DNA of 64,000 nucleotides from Enterococcus sp. 4G2_DIV0659 (GTDB lineage Bacteria; Bacillota; Bacilli; Lactobacillales; Enterococcaceae). Made by a program: the position numbers and the translations under genes. The stretch covers positions 1,647,001 to 1,711,000 of the forward strand of contig NZ_NGLE02000001.1 in the NCBI RefSeq assembly GCF_002140715.2, in the 5' to 3' direction. Positions 49,701 through 58,846 of the stretch are shown piece after piece; the stretch's first letter is position 1, and each line of letters starts with the position of its first letter. The notes under the pieces are model-generated. The model made no database searches and had not been told where the DNA came from. It saw only the letters and a program-made list of their open reading frames with translations.

Positions 49701-50042
49701 CTAAATAGTTTCTAGAAAATCAATAACCTTGTCTAATGTCAAATGATGATAACTTAAGGAATCAAAATAAAATACCTTATTTTTAGGATAATTTTTTAGA
49801 TCAAACTGTTTTTGTAGTCCTGGCACACAAATAATCGCCTCTGCTTTTTGCGCAATACTATCTATATCAGCTATAGAATCATCCAGCACAACCTGCCAAT
49901 GACTATTTCTCTTAGCAAGTTCTTGATTCAATTGTGTGACGAGTTTCTTTTGCTTGAACATACCTAAAATATTGCCATTTGGGCGCATATTTTTACCAAG
50001 CATAGGTGTACTTTGATAAACAACGATTGCTGTATTCATCAT
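49701..50042 (-). CDS. Hypothetical protein, small Rossmann-like domain
   Basis: 113 residues from ATG at 50042 (AAAGGAG upstream). Sequence pattern MNTAIVVYQSTPMLG, WQVVLDDSIADID, AEAIICVPGL, KVFYFDSLSYHHL suggests a small parallel alpha/beta fold, loosely like PTS IIB domains but without their cysteine. Function unknown. It is followed closely by the thioesterase gene, so the two may form an operon. Confidence 0.55.
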   Translation of the reverse strand: MMNTAIVVYQSTPMLGKNMRPNGNILGMFKQKKLVTQLNQELAKRNSHWQVVLDDSIADIDSIAQKAEAIICVPGLQKQFDLKNYPKNKVFYFDSLSYHHLTLDKVIDFLETI

Positions 50043-50204
50043 TAAAACTCCTTTTTTATCTTTAATAAAAATAGTAAACAAGTTCTGGATTAATAACAAG
50101 GGATTTTGTGATTTTTAATAAATTTGTTTAAAAAAGCTAACACATATTTTGAGTTTTTGTAGTATAATCGATGTTTAGTTTGAACGAAAGGAGAAGAAGT
50201 ACAA

Positions 50205-50588
50205 ATGGGGTGTCTAGGAAATATTATTTGGTTTATTTTTGGTGGCTTTATTGGCGGATTGACTTGGGTTTTAGCAGGAGTTCTTTGGTGTATTACAATT
50301 GTAGGGATTCCAATTGGTTTACAGTGTTTTAAATTGGCTGGGCTAAGCTTCTGGCCGTTTGGCAAAAGAGTTGTTTATAGTACAAGTAGTATGTCGTTTT
50401 TGGTAAATATTCTTTGGCTTGTCCTCAGTGGTTTTTGGCTAGCTGTCGGTCATTGTGTCAGTGGCATTATCTTGTGTGCAACGATTATTGGTATTCCATT
50501 TGGGATGCAATCATTTAAATTGGCTAAGCTTGCGTTAATGCCTTTTGGCGCTCAGGTGGTGCCTACGAATAGTACGTATATGGAATAG
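50205..50588 (+). CDS. YccF-family membrane protein
   Basis: 127 residues. Duplicated membrane units, each with the pattern GNIIWFIFGG...GIPIGLQCFKLAGLSFWPFG / VNILWLVLSG...GIPFGMQSFKLAKLALMPFG, which is the hallmark of the YccF/DUF307 family. Role unknown in bacteria. Monocistronic with GGAGAAG ribosome site and a terminator. Confidence 0.9.
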   Translation: MGCLGNIIWFIFGGFIGGLTWVLAGVLWCITIVGIPIGLQCFKLAGLSFWPFGKRVVYSTSSMSFLVNILWLVLSGFWLAVGHCVSGIILCATIIGIPFGMQSFKLAKLALMPFGAQVVPTNSTYME

Positions 50589-50590
50589 GA

Positions 50591-50635
50591 AAAAAGACTA
50601 GTTGAGCTGAAATTAGGTTAAACTAGTCTTTTTTT
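50591..50635 (+). terminator. Terminator of the YccF gene
   Basis: AAAAAAGACTAGTT (50591-50604) pairs with AACTAGTCTTTTTT (50622-50635). Confidence 0.75.
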
Positions 50636-50789
50636 GTATATTTCATTGAAGCAGTGCATATATAACCTTCATTAATTTTCTTTGATAGAAAACCTTTGAA
50701 GTAAATGGTGCAGAGTTATTTGAGAGAGTTATATAGTTTTTTTAATAAATAATTATAGATTAGTTAAAATAAATGATTCATCTTTCATA

Positions 50790-50818
50790 TTGTTAAATAT
50801 CTTTTCCGGAAGTATAAT
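50790..50818 (+). promoter_or_regulatory. Promoter of the Abi gene
   Basis: TTGTTA (50790) and TATAAT (50813) with a 17-base spacer. The open frame of the Abi gene extends back to the TTG here, so this promoter argues for the downstream ATG as start. Confidence 0.6.
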
Positions 50819-50846
50819 AAAGATAAATACATTTAGGAGAATAAAA

Positions 50847-51884
50847 ATGGATAGTGATATTTTAGAGATACTTGAAAAGATAAAGCAGCAACAGAAAATT
50901 AGTGTAAAAGAACAAATAAAGTATATGCGCTTTAAACATATTGGATTTAATGAAATTGATGAATCAAACGCAATAAAAATACTATCTGAAAATACGTATT
51001 ATTATAAAATAACGGCATTCAGAAAAAATTTTGAGAGAGCTGCTGATGGAAAATACGTGAATCTAGATTTTAAGCACTTGTCTGATTTAGCCACTATCGA
51101 TATGCATTTAAGGTATCTTCTTATGAAATTAACATTAGATATTGAGCATTCATTAAAAACAAAAATTATATCAACTATCACAGAAGGTGATGATGATGGC
51201 TATTCAATTGTGAATGAATATAATAATTACCAGCAAAACAGTTTTAATCTTCGAATAGACAGACAATGTATTTCTGATAAAGAAAAACTAGAGATGAAGA
51301 CGAATTATATTCAGGTAGTGGATAACATAATGAAAGGGAGAAGTAATACAAAGAATTATGATTACGACTTGTACTGCAAAAGAATCGATAATCCATCTAT
51401 TTGGGTACTTTTAGAATTAATGACTTTCGGTCAATTGTCATCATTTATCAAGTTTTATTGTGAACAAAATTTGTTTGAATCAAATAAATATGAATTGGCT
51501 AAAATTTTTCTTCCGTATGCAAAAAATGTAAGAAACTGCGCAGCTCATAGTAGACCTATTTTATTATATTTAAAACAAGAATTTCAATTTAATGATGAAG
51601 AAAAGCCAAGGTTTCCTCATAGAAAACTGACAGAATATGTCAAAAGAACTGAATTTAGAAATAATCGTATTTATCATAATTTAACAAATATGAGAGTGCA
51701 TGATTTAGTTTCAGTATTATTTCTCCATGATGTTTATGTAGAATCATCTGGTATTAGAAAGAATAGAAAAATTGAGTTAGAAGAGTTGATGACTAGATGT
51801 AAGCGTAATAAGCATATATACATAAATCAACCTTGGTTGCGTGAAAAATATGCTATGTTTGATGAAATAATTAAGAACTATTGA
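50847..51884 (+). CDS. Abi_2 (AbiD/AbiF) family abortive infection protein
   Basis: 345 residues from ATG at 50847 (TTAGGAG upstream). N-terminal Abi_2 pattern: KEQIKYMRFKHIGFNE, LSENTYYYKITAFRKNF, then LATIDMHLRYLLMKLTLDIEHSLK. The motif RNCAAHSRPI at about residue 232 fits the R-x4-H active site of HEPN ribonucleases, which many Abi_2 proteins carry. It is probably a phage-defence protein acting by RNA cleavage; that activity is inferred. Stand-alone gene with its own promoter and terminator, AT-rich relative to its neighbours, suggesting transfer. Confidence 0.85.
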   Translation: MDSDILEILEKIKQQQKISVKEQIKYMRFKHIGFNEIDESNAIKILSENTYYYKITAFRKNFERAADGKYVNLDFKHLSDLATIDMHLRYLLMKLTLDIEHSLKTKIISTITEGDDDGYSIVNEYNNYQQNSFNLRIDRQCISDKEKLEMKTNYIQVVDNIMKGRSNTKNYDYDLYCKRIDNPSIWVLLELMTFGQLSSFIKFYCEQNLFESNKYELAKIFLPYAKNVRNCAAHSRPILLYLKQEFQFNDEEKPRFPHRKLTEYVKRTEFRNNRIYHNLTNMRVHDLVSVLFLHDVYVESSGIRKNRKIELEELMTRCKRNKHIYINQPWLREKYAMFDEIIKNY

Positions 51885-52020
51885 TTTTTGGGAGAATTAT
51901 GACAGAGTTTAGTGTTGACCGAGCTTAATTCAAATGGTAACATAGTTGTTAGATGAAAGACCCTTCCGAAAGGTCGTTTATAGTTGGGGTAACAGCTAGC
52001 TATAGATTAAAGGAAAATAA

Positions 52021-52064
52021 AACTGTTTGATACAAGCTTTTTGTGGAGTTTGTATCAGACAGTT
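52021..52064 (+). terminator. Terminator after the Abi gene
   Basis: AACTGTTTGATACAA and TTGTATCAGACAGTT pair over 15 bases (one G-T), then a T run. It starts 137 bases past the stop. Confidence 0.7.
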
Positions 52065-52259
52065 TTTTTGTATGTGTTTTTCAGAGAAAAAAGTAACTAT
52101 ACTTTAAATAAATGTTTTTTCATGCTATTTTCTAAAAATTCTGCTTTATTTTAGATGTGTCTCACCATATTTTTCATCACTATATAAACCGTCTATCATT
52201 CTAAAAATCGTATATTTGTGTATAATAGAAGCATTGGAAAATAAATAGGTTATACAAAT

Positions 52260-52595
52260 CAACCCTTCGGAAAAAGATAAAATATGAATAAAGCCAAAAA
52301 GTCCTCAGTCCTATTTTGCTATCAGAGCTGAGCGGGCTTGTTCCGCGTTTAAACTATCTAGCTTCGCAGGCTAACCTCTTCGGAAAAAAGATAAAATCAG
52401 AACGAGGTAAAGACCACCTCAGTCTTATTTTCCTATTTTTCTGTCGAGGTTGAACGGGCTTGTTCCGCTTTTAAACTGTCTAGCTTCGCAGGCTAACTCT
52501 TCGGAAAAAAGATAAAATCAGAATAAGGCCAAAAACGCCTTAGTCTTATTTTCCTATTTTTCTGTCGGAGCTGAACGAGCCTGCTTCGCTTTTAA
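52260..52595. repeat. Three tandem ~120-bp repeats upstream of menB
   Basis: Each unit begins near CTTCGGAAAAA(A)GATAAAAT (about 52265, 52380, 52500) and ends near TTTAAACTRTCTAGCTTCGCAGGCT or a variant. The second and third units contain different but matching short stems: GAGGT..ACCTC and AAGGC..GCCTT. The last unit runs into the menB ribosome site. A TATAAT box at 52221 precedes the array, so it may be a transcribed leader. Confidence 0.7.
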
Positions 52596-52615
52596 AACTA
52601 TAAGGAGGTTTCCCA

Positions 52616-53431
52616 ATGAGAAACTGGACAACGATCAAAGAATACGATGAAATTTTATTTGAACAAGAAGGTAAAGTGGCGAAAATCACAATCAATCGTC
52701 CTCATGTACACAATGCCTTTACACCGAAAACAGTGATGGAAATGATCGATGCATTCAACATTAGTCGTGATAAGCAAGATATTGGCGTGATTATTTTAAC
52801 TGGTGCAGGAGACAAAGCATTTTGTTCTGGCGGCGATCAAAAAGTTCGTGGACATGGTGGTTATGTAGGGGAAGATAGTGTTCCTCGTTTGAATGTTTTA
52901 GATTTACAACGTTTGATCCGTGTGATTCCAAAACCTGTAATTGCTATGGTTAAAGGCTATTCAATTGGTGGCGGAAATGTGCTGCAACTTGTGTGTGATT
53001 TAACGATCGCAGCGGATAATGCTAAATTTGGACAAACAGGACCGAATGTAGGAAGTTTTGACGGTGGCTATGGTTCCGGTTATTTAGCGCGTGTCATCGG
53101 TCATAAAAAAGCCAAAGAAGTCTGGTTCTTATGCAAACAATATTCAGCGGAAGAAGCATTGGATATGGGCTGGATAAATACTGTGGTACCATTAGCAGAA
53201 GTGGAAGATGTTACGATGGAATGGGCCGAAGAAATGTTGAAGAAAAGCCCACTTGCCTTGCGTATGATCAAAGCTTCTCTTAATGCTGATACGGATGGAC
53301 TTGCTGGAATCCAACAATTAGCAGGGGATGCAACACTGCTTTATTACACAATGGATGAAGCCAAAGAAGGACGCGATTCATTTAAAGAAAAACGTGATCC
53401 TGATTTCGACCAATTCCCTAAATTTCCATAA
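52616..53431 (+). CDS. menB: 1,4-dihydroxy-2-naphthoyl-CoA synthase
   Basis: 271 residues, crotonase fold. [15 protein letters not shown] and [20 protein letters not shown] are diagnostic of MenB, as is [17 protein letters not shown]. It closes the naphthoquinone ring from o-succinylbenzoyl-CoA. TAAGGAGG precedes the ATG. First gene of the men operon although it acts late in the pathway. Confidence 0.96.
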   Translation: MRNWTTIKEYDEILFEQEGKVAKITINRPHVHNAFTPKTVMEMIDAFNISRDKQDIGVIILTGAGDKAFCSGGDQKVRGHGGYVGEDSVPRLNVLDLQRLIRVIPKPVIAMVKGYSIGGGNVLQLVCDLTIAADNAKFGQTGPNVGSFDGGYGSGYLARVIGHKKAKEVWFLCKQYSAEEALDMGWINTVVPLAEVEDVTMEWAEEMLKKSPLALRMIKASLNADTDGLAGIQQLAGDATLLYYTMDEAKEGRDSFKEKRDPDFDQFPKFP

Positions 53432-53449
53432 ACTAAAAGGGTGAAAAAC

Positions 53450-54916
53450 ATGAGTAGTTGGCTACAAAAACAAGTGAATGAACGACCTGATCGTCCTGCG
53501 TTTTATTGGCAGGATGAAGTCTGGTCGTTTGCTGAGGTTGCTGAAGAAGTCAACCATTGGGTATCGACTTTTTCCATAAAAATACCGCAAACAGAAAAAC
53601 GGGTTGCGCTATTTAGCCGTAATTCAAAAGAGATGTATTTTTCGATTCTAGCGTTATGGGAAATGGGCAAAGAGCTAGTTTTTTTGAATACGCATCTAAG
53701 TTTGACGGAGCTTCGTTACCAGTTGACTGATGCAGCAGTAAAAGTGGTGGTCGTTGCTGCCGGTAGTTCGAAGGAACTGACAGAGATAAGTCAGATTAAC
53801 CTGATTGAAATGAGCTGTTTTGAGCCTACTGAAAAAAGTATAATTACTTATTCTGTATACCAATCAGAAGCAACAGCTTCAATTATGTATACATCTGGAA
53901 CGACTGGAAATCCGAAAGGCGTTATTCAATGTTTTAGTAACCATTTTGCCAGTGCGTTAGCAACCCAAGAGAATATGGAAATTACAGCCGATGATTGCTG
54001 GCTTTGTCCTGTACCTTTGTTTCATATTAGTGGTTTATCGATCATAATCCGCCAATTAGTAATAGGGTGTAGTTTTCGTTTATATCCTAAATTTGATGTG
54101 GACGTAATAACAAAAGAGTTGATGCAAGGAAAAGGAACCGTGATTTCTGTCGTTGCTGTTATGTTGCAAGAACTATTACAAAAGTATCCTAAATCAGGTT
54201 ATGCCCCACAATTTAAAGCGATGTTGCTAGGAGGTGGACCAATTTCTCCTAAAGCTTTAGAAGAATGCGAAAAATATGGTATCCCGGTGATTCAATCCTA
54301 TGGTATGACCGAAACGTGTTCTCAAGTTGTCGCCTTAAGCTTTGAAGATGCATCAACTAAGATCGGTTCAGCAGGCAAGCCGCTAGCAGGTATGAAAGTT
54401 AAGATCGTCAATGACGAAGAACAAGTATGCAATCCTAATGAAGTGGGAGAAATTCTATTAAAAGGTAAAAATGTTATTCGGCACTATTTAAACGGCGAAC
54501 AATGGCAATTAGTCAAATGGACTGCAGATGGCTGGTTTAAAACAGGTGATATGGGCTATTTAGATGACGAGGGCTATCTTTATTTAGTCAGCCGCTTAAG
54601 TGAGCTGATTATTTCTGGTGGAGAAAATATTTATCCGACAGAAATTGAGCATATTATACAGGAAATGCCTGGAGTAACGGAAGTTGCTGTAATCGGTGAA
54701 TCCGATAAAAAATGGGGAGCAGTGCCTGTCGCCTATATTGTGGGAGACGCGACGATTACAGAATCAAGCGTACGCAAGTTTGCTCAAGCTTATTTAGCTA
54801 AATTTAAACTACCTAAAAGAGTTTATTTGTGTGAGTCACTTCCAAGAACGGCAAGTGGAAAATTAGCGAAACATCGTTTAACATCAACAGAAAGGGAGGC
54901 TTTTTTAAGCAAATGA
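53450..54916 (+). CDS. menE: o-succinylbenzoate-CoA ligase
   Basis: 488 residues from ATG at 53450 (AAGGG eight bases upstream; a GTG at 53441 is too close). ANL-family motifs: SIMYTSGTTGNPKG, SYGMTETCSQ, GWFKTGDMGYLD, and the C-terminal lysine motif PRTASGKLAKHR. It activates o-succinylbenzoate for MenB. It overlaps menF by four bases. Confidence 0.94.
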   Translation: MSSWLQKQVNERPDRPAFYWQDEVWSFAEVAEEVNHWVSTFSIKIPQTEKRVALFSRNSKEMYFSILALWEMGKELVFLNTHLSLTELRYQLTDAAVKVVVVAAGSSKELTEISQINLIEMSCFEPTEKSIITYSVYQSEATASIMYTSGTTGNPKGVIQCFSNHFASALATQENMEITADDCWLCPVPLFHISGLSIIIRQLVIGCSFRLYPKFDVDVITKELMQGKGTVISVVAVMLQELLQKYPKSGYAPQFKAMLLGGGPISPKALEECEKYGIPVIQSYGMTETCSQVVALSFEDASTKIGSAGKPLAGMKVKIVNDEEQVCNPNEVGEILLKGKNVIRHYLNGEQWQLVKWTADGWFKTGDMGYLDDEGYLYLVSRLSELIISGGENIYPTEIEHIIQEMPGVTEVAVIGESDKKWGAVPVAYIVGDATITESSVRKFAQAYLAKFKLPKRVYLCESLPRTASGKLAKHRLTSTEREAFLSK

Positions 54917-56295
54917 GCATTCCTCAAGAATTAGAACAAGCATATGAACAAGGCTATCGAAAATTTAGTTGGATCAAAGAATTAAATGAAGATACGGATT
55001 CTTTGCGTACTATTTTTAAAAAGGGGCAAAAACAATTTCATGGTGAACGCTTTTATTGGCAAACGCCTGAGAAAGAACTCACTTTAGTAGGATTAGGCAA
55101 AGAAGAAGAGTTAAAGGGCGATCAAGCCTCTTTTGAACAAGTAGATGCATTCATTTTAAAAGAGAAAGCTAAAATTTATCACAACCGTTCTATAATAGGA
55201 ACAGGAGCCCTTTTGTTTGGTGCTTTTGCTTTTGATAGCAAACAAAGCCAGCAAAATGATTGGGGAAAAATGGAGCGGGGATTATTTTATCTTCCAACCC
55301 TCTTACTCACACAAGTGAATAAAAAACGGTACCTAACAATTAACTTTAAAGCCGAAAATCAACAAGAGTTACAACAGAAATGGGCGCATCTGAAAGAACA
55401 ATTCATAGAGTTGATGAATACCAAAGTAGCAGAACAAGAGGTCTTACCAAGGATTACCGCAGAAGAAGTCGCAGTATCTAAATGGCTAAAACTTGTTGAT
55501 CAAACAGTTGAGAAGTTAAAAGAAGCAGGACCATTAGAAAAAGTTGTTTTGGCAAGACGGATGAAGGTGGCAAGTAACGATCCGTTTCAAGCAGATGCTA
55601 TTTTAGAAAATCTCCAACAACAGCAAACGAATACGTATTTTTTTGTTTTAGAATCTGAGGAACATGTATTTATCGGAGCTACACCAGAGCGTCTTTTACA
55701 AGCATCTACTACCATGTTTTCAACAGCGAGTGTGGCTGGGTCTGTTTCACGTGGAACAACTAAAAGCGAAGATTTAGCGTTAGGAAATCACTTGTTGAAT
55801 GATCTAAAAAACCGACAAGAACATAAAATTGTCGTAGATCGAATTGTCAATGAATTAGAAAAAATGACTGGCGATTCAATTCAAGTTCAGGAGCCGCAAT
55901 TATTAAAGAATCGTGATATTCAGCATCTTTACTTGCCAATCGAAGGTAAGCGTCAAACGTTATTTCGCTTTCTAGAAGGAATCAAGCAGCTACATCCAAC
56001 ACCGGCATTAGGTGGTGAGCCTAAAGAATTAGCTTTGGACTGGCTTACTAAACATGAATCGCTGGATCGAGGATTGTATGGAGCACCGATTGGCTGGATC
56101 GCCATTAAAGAAGACGTAGGAGAGTTTGCAGTTGGGATTCGTTCAGCGGTGTTTTCAGGAAATACTGGGTATTTATATGCAGGCTGTGGCATCGTTAAAG
56201 ATTCTCAGGCTGAATTAGAAAGAGAAGAAACAAAAATCAAATTTCAACCGATGTTAAGAGGAATAGGTGGAGATATTCGTGACGAATCAAAATGA
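54913..56295 (+). CDS. menF: Isochorismate synthase
   Basis: 460 residues, chorismate-binding fold. Motifs: LEKVVLARR, FIGATPERLL, AGSVSRG, and HPTPALGGEPKELAL, then YGAPIGWI and AVGIRSA. It converts chorismate to isochorismate, the entry step of menaquinone synthesis. Its end overlaps menD by 17 bases. Confidence 0.94.
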   Translation: MSIPQELEQAYEQGYRKFSWIKELNEDTDSLRTIFKKGQKQFHGERFYWQTPEKELTLVGLGKEEELKGDQASFEQVDAFILKEKAKIYHNRSIIGTGALLFGAFAFDSKQSQQNDWGKMERGLFYLPTLLLTQVNKKRYLTINFKAENQQELQQKWAHLKEQFIELMNTKVAEQEVLPRITAEEVAVSKWLKLVDQTVEKLKEAGPLEKVVLARRMKVASNDPFQADAILENLQQQQTNTYFFVLESEEHVFIGATPERLLQASTTMFSTASVAGSVSRGTTKSEDLALGNHLLNDLKNRQEHKIVVDRIVNELEKMTGDSIQVQEPQLLKNRDIQHLYLPIEGKRQTLFRFLEGIKQLHPTPALGGEPKELALDWLTKHESLDRGLYGAPIGWIAIKEDVGEFAVGIRSAVFSGNTGYLYAGCGIVKDSQAELEREETKIKFQPMLRGIGGDIRDESK

Positions 56296-58003
56296 AATGA
56301 CAAACTATTTACATGCTTTTATTGAAGGGATGATCAGTAGTGGTGTTAGCCAAGCTGTAATTAGTCCTGGTTCGCGTTCTACACCTTTAGCATTACTGAT
56401 GCATCGGCAAGAAAGAATTGAAACATTTGTTGAAGTAGATGAACGTTCTGCGGCTTTTTTTGCTTTAGGATTGAGTAAAGCAAGCAACAAGCCTGTTGTT
56501 TTACTGTGTACATCTGGAACTGCTGCAGCAAATTATTATCCAGCAATTTGTGAAGCGAAAGCGAGCCATGTTCCATTGATCGTTCTAACCACAGATCGTC
56601 CCCATGAATTACGCCAAGTTGGTGCACCACAAGCGATGGATCAGTTTCAATTATTTCAAAGTCACGTGAAGTCATTTGTGGAAATGGCGATTCCAGAAGG
56701 TACGAAAGCAATGATAGATTATGCTTATTGGCAAGGTATGCGTTCCACTGATACCGCTTGTCAAATACCACAAGGACCAGTTCATTTAAATTTTCCGTTA
56801 AGAGAACCATTATTACCCGAGTTGAGTCGTTCATCAAAGATCGAAAAAACAACGATGATCGTTACAGGAAAACAACAACTGTCTGAAGACCAATTGTCTA
56901 AATGTGTCAACGCATGGCAAGGTAAAAAAGGGGTAATTGTTGTTGGCGGAAGTCATACAACGATGGAAGCTGAGTGTTTTGTTCAACTAGCCGAAGCCTT
57001 GAACTGGCCGATTATTGGTGATCCATTGGCAAACCTTGTCTCATGCGGGAATAAAAATCTGCTGATCATGAGTTATGCTGACTTGTTTATTCAAGAAGTC
57101 GACATGATTCAACGTCCAGAAGTAGTCGTTCGGTTCGGGATGTTACCTATTTCTAAAAATATGATGTTTTGGCTGCAGACTTTGGATGATTCAGAGACTA
57201 GGATTTACTTTGTTGATGAAACAGGAGAGTGGCAGGATCAGTTAAAACAAACACAAATTGCTATCCAAGCAGAGGAGCAAATGTTCATTCAAGCAATTAT
57301 TGATAAAGTTGAAATCAAAACGCCTGATACTTGGAGTAATCAGTGGATTGCGTGGCAAGAAATAACTGATCATCAATTAAGCGAACTAGCTGAAATGAAT
57401 GAGCTAAATGAAACAACAGCCAGTATTCTTGTTCATAAAATGATGGTTGAAGATGGGCAACTATTTGTCTCAAACAGCAATGCTATACGTTTTTTAGATC
57501 GATTTTCTACTGTTGAAACAAGTAGCTATCAATTGTTTGGAAATCGTGGGATTAATGGGATTGATGGAATTGTTTCAACTGCACTAGGGATGTGTGCGAC
57601 ACATCCTGATCGTCAAAATGTTTTGTTGATTGGTGATTTAGCGATGTATCATGATATGAATGGTTTGTTACTGGCGAAATGCTATAATCTACCTTTAACG
57701 ATTATTTTACTAAATAACAATGGTGGTGGAATTTTTTCTTTTCTTTCACAACGTCAATTGACACAAAAAGATTTTGAACCTATTTTCGGTACACCAATTG
57801 ATTTGGATTTTTCATTAGTGGCGGCGTTGTACGGCGCAACTTACACAAAAGCTGAAAATCTAGAACAGTTAACCTCACTACTAGAAGAAACACAAAAAAA
57901 GCCGAAGTTTCAAGTGATTGAAATCGTTGGTGACCGACAAGCAAATGTGGAGTTGTATGAAAATGTTATGAGGCAATTAAAAGACAAACTAAGGAGCACT
58001 TAG
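56279..58003 (+). CDS. menD: SEPHCHC synthase (MenD)
   Basis: 574 residues. Likely start is GTG at 56279, six bases after AGGTGGAG. Thiamine-diphosphate enzyme: ISPGSRSTPLAL at the start, EVDERSAAFFALGLSKAS (catalytic Glu), and the ThDP site GDLAMYHDMNGLL..NNNGGGIFSF. It joins isochorismate to 2-oxoglutarate-derived succinyl semialdehyde. GTG start inside menF suggests translational coupling. Confidence 0.95.
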   Translation: MTNQNEMTNYLHAFIEGMISSGVSQAVISPGSRSTPLALLMHRQERIETFVEVDERSAAFFALGLSKASNKPVVLLCTSGTAAANYYPAICEAKASHVPLIVLTTDRPHELRQVGAPQAMDQFQLFQSHVKSFVEMAIPEGTKAMIDYAYWQGMRSTDTACQIPQGPVHLNFPLREPLLPELSRSSKIEKTTMIVTGKQQLSEDQLSKCVNAWQGKKGVIVVGGSHTTMEAECFVQLAEALNWPIIGDPLANLVSCGNKNLLIMSYADLFIQEVDMIQRPEVVVRFGMLPISKNMMFWLQTLDDSETRIYFVDETGEWQDQLKQTQIAIQAEEQMFIQAIIDKVEIKTPDTWSNQWIAWQEITDHQLSELAEMNELNETTASILVHKMMVEDGQLFVSNSNAIRFLDRFSTVETSSYQLFGNRGINGIDGIVSTALGMCATHPDRQNVLLIGDLAMYHDMNGLLLAKCYNLPLTIILLNNNGGGIFSFLSQRQLTQKDFEPIFGTPIDLDFSLVAALYGATYTKAENLEQLTSLLEETQKKPKFQVIEIVGDRQANVELYENVMRQLKDKLRST

Positions 58004-58846
58004 ATGAAAATCAACATAAATGGCGTACATTATTATTGTGAGTGGTTTTCAACTTATGAAACCGATCGACCGACGTTGGTTTGCTTCCATGGGTTTACTG
58101 GTACTAGTCAGACTTTTGCGCCAGTTTTCCAAGAAGAAAGCGAATGGAATATTCTTGGAATCGATTTGATTGGTCATGGCAATACCGATTGTTATGTTCA
58201 TCCTTATCGTTACCAAATGGAGTGTTTATGTCAAGATCTTGCTTTGTTGACGGAAGAGTTAGGATTAGTTCAGTTTTCTTTATTAGGCTATTCAATGGGG
58301 GCTAGAGTGGCGTTAGGATTTACGCAGCTATTTCCTAGTAAAATCCAAAACTTAATCTTAGAGAGCGGTTCTCCTGGCTTAGAGAACGTTATGGAACGAT
58401 TGTCCAGACAACTAGCCGATGAACGTTTGGCTGGCTCAATCTTGAATCAGCCGATCGAACGGTTTGTTGAAAAGTGGGAGAATTTATCTCTTTTTAAGAG
58501 TCAAAAAGCATTACCATTTAATGTTCAGTGTGGAGTTCGACAAGAGCGTTTATCTCAACATCCTTTTGGGCTAGCTTGTAGTCTATGGTTTATGGGTACA
58601 GGCGTTCAGAGCAGTTATTGGCAGGAATTGCCAAAGATAAAAGTATCTATTCTATTGATTGTGGGAGAATTAGATCTGAAATTTCAACAAATCGCTAAGA
58701 ATATGAAAGAGCGACAACCAAATATAGTCATTGAGCTTGTAAAAGACACTGGTCATTGTGTTCATTTAGAGAAGCCACGCACTTTTGAAAGAATTGTTCA
58801 TATGTTCTTAAGAGGAGGAACCAACAATGAAAATCCATCGCATTGA
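58004..58846 (+). CDS. menH: SHCHC synthase (MenH), alpha/beta hydrolase
   Basis: 280 residues. CFHGFTGTSQTF (oxyanion region), nucleophile elbow GYSMGAR, acidic residue in VGELDLKF and catalytic His in DTGHCVHLEKP. It removes pyruvate from SEPHCHC. It starts directly after menD and overlaps menC by 20 bases. Confidence 0.92.
   Translation: MKININGVHYYCEWFSTYETDRPTLVCFHGFTGTSQTFAPVFQEESEWNILGIDLIGHGNTDCYVHPYRYQMECLCQDLALLTEELGLVQFSLLGYSMGARVALGFTQLFPSKIQNLILESGSPGLENVMERLSRQLADERLAGSILNQPIERFVEKWENLSLFKSQKALPFNVQCGVRQERLSQHPFGLACSLWFMGTGVQSSYWQELPKIKVSILLIVGELDLKFQQIAKNMKERQPNIVIELVKDTGHCVHLEKPRTFERIVHMFLRGGTNNENPSH

Noticed and set aside
52265..52600. CRISPR array
   Set aside because: The repeats are ~120 bp tandem units with no short repeat/spacer alternation and no cas genes.
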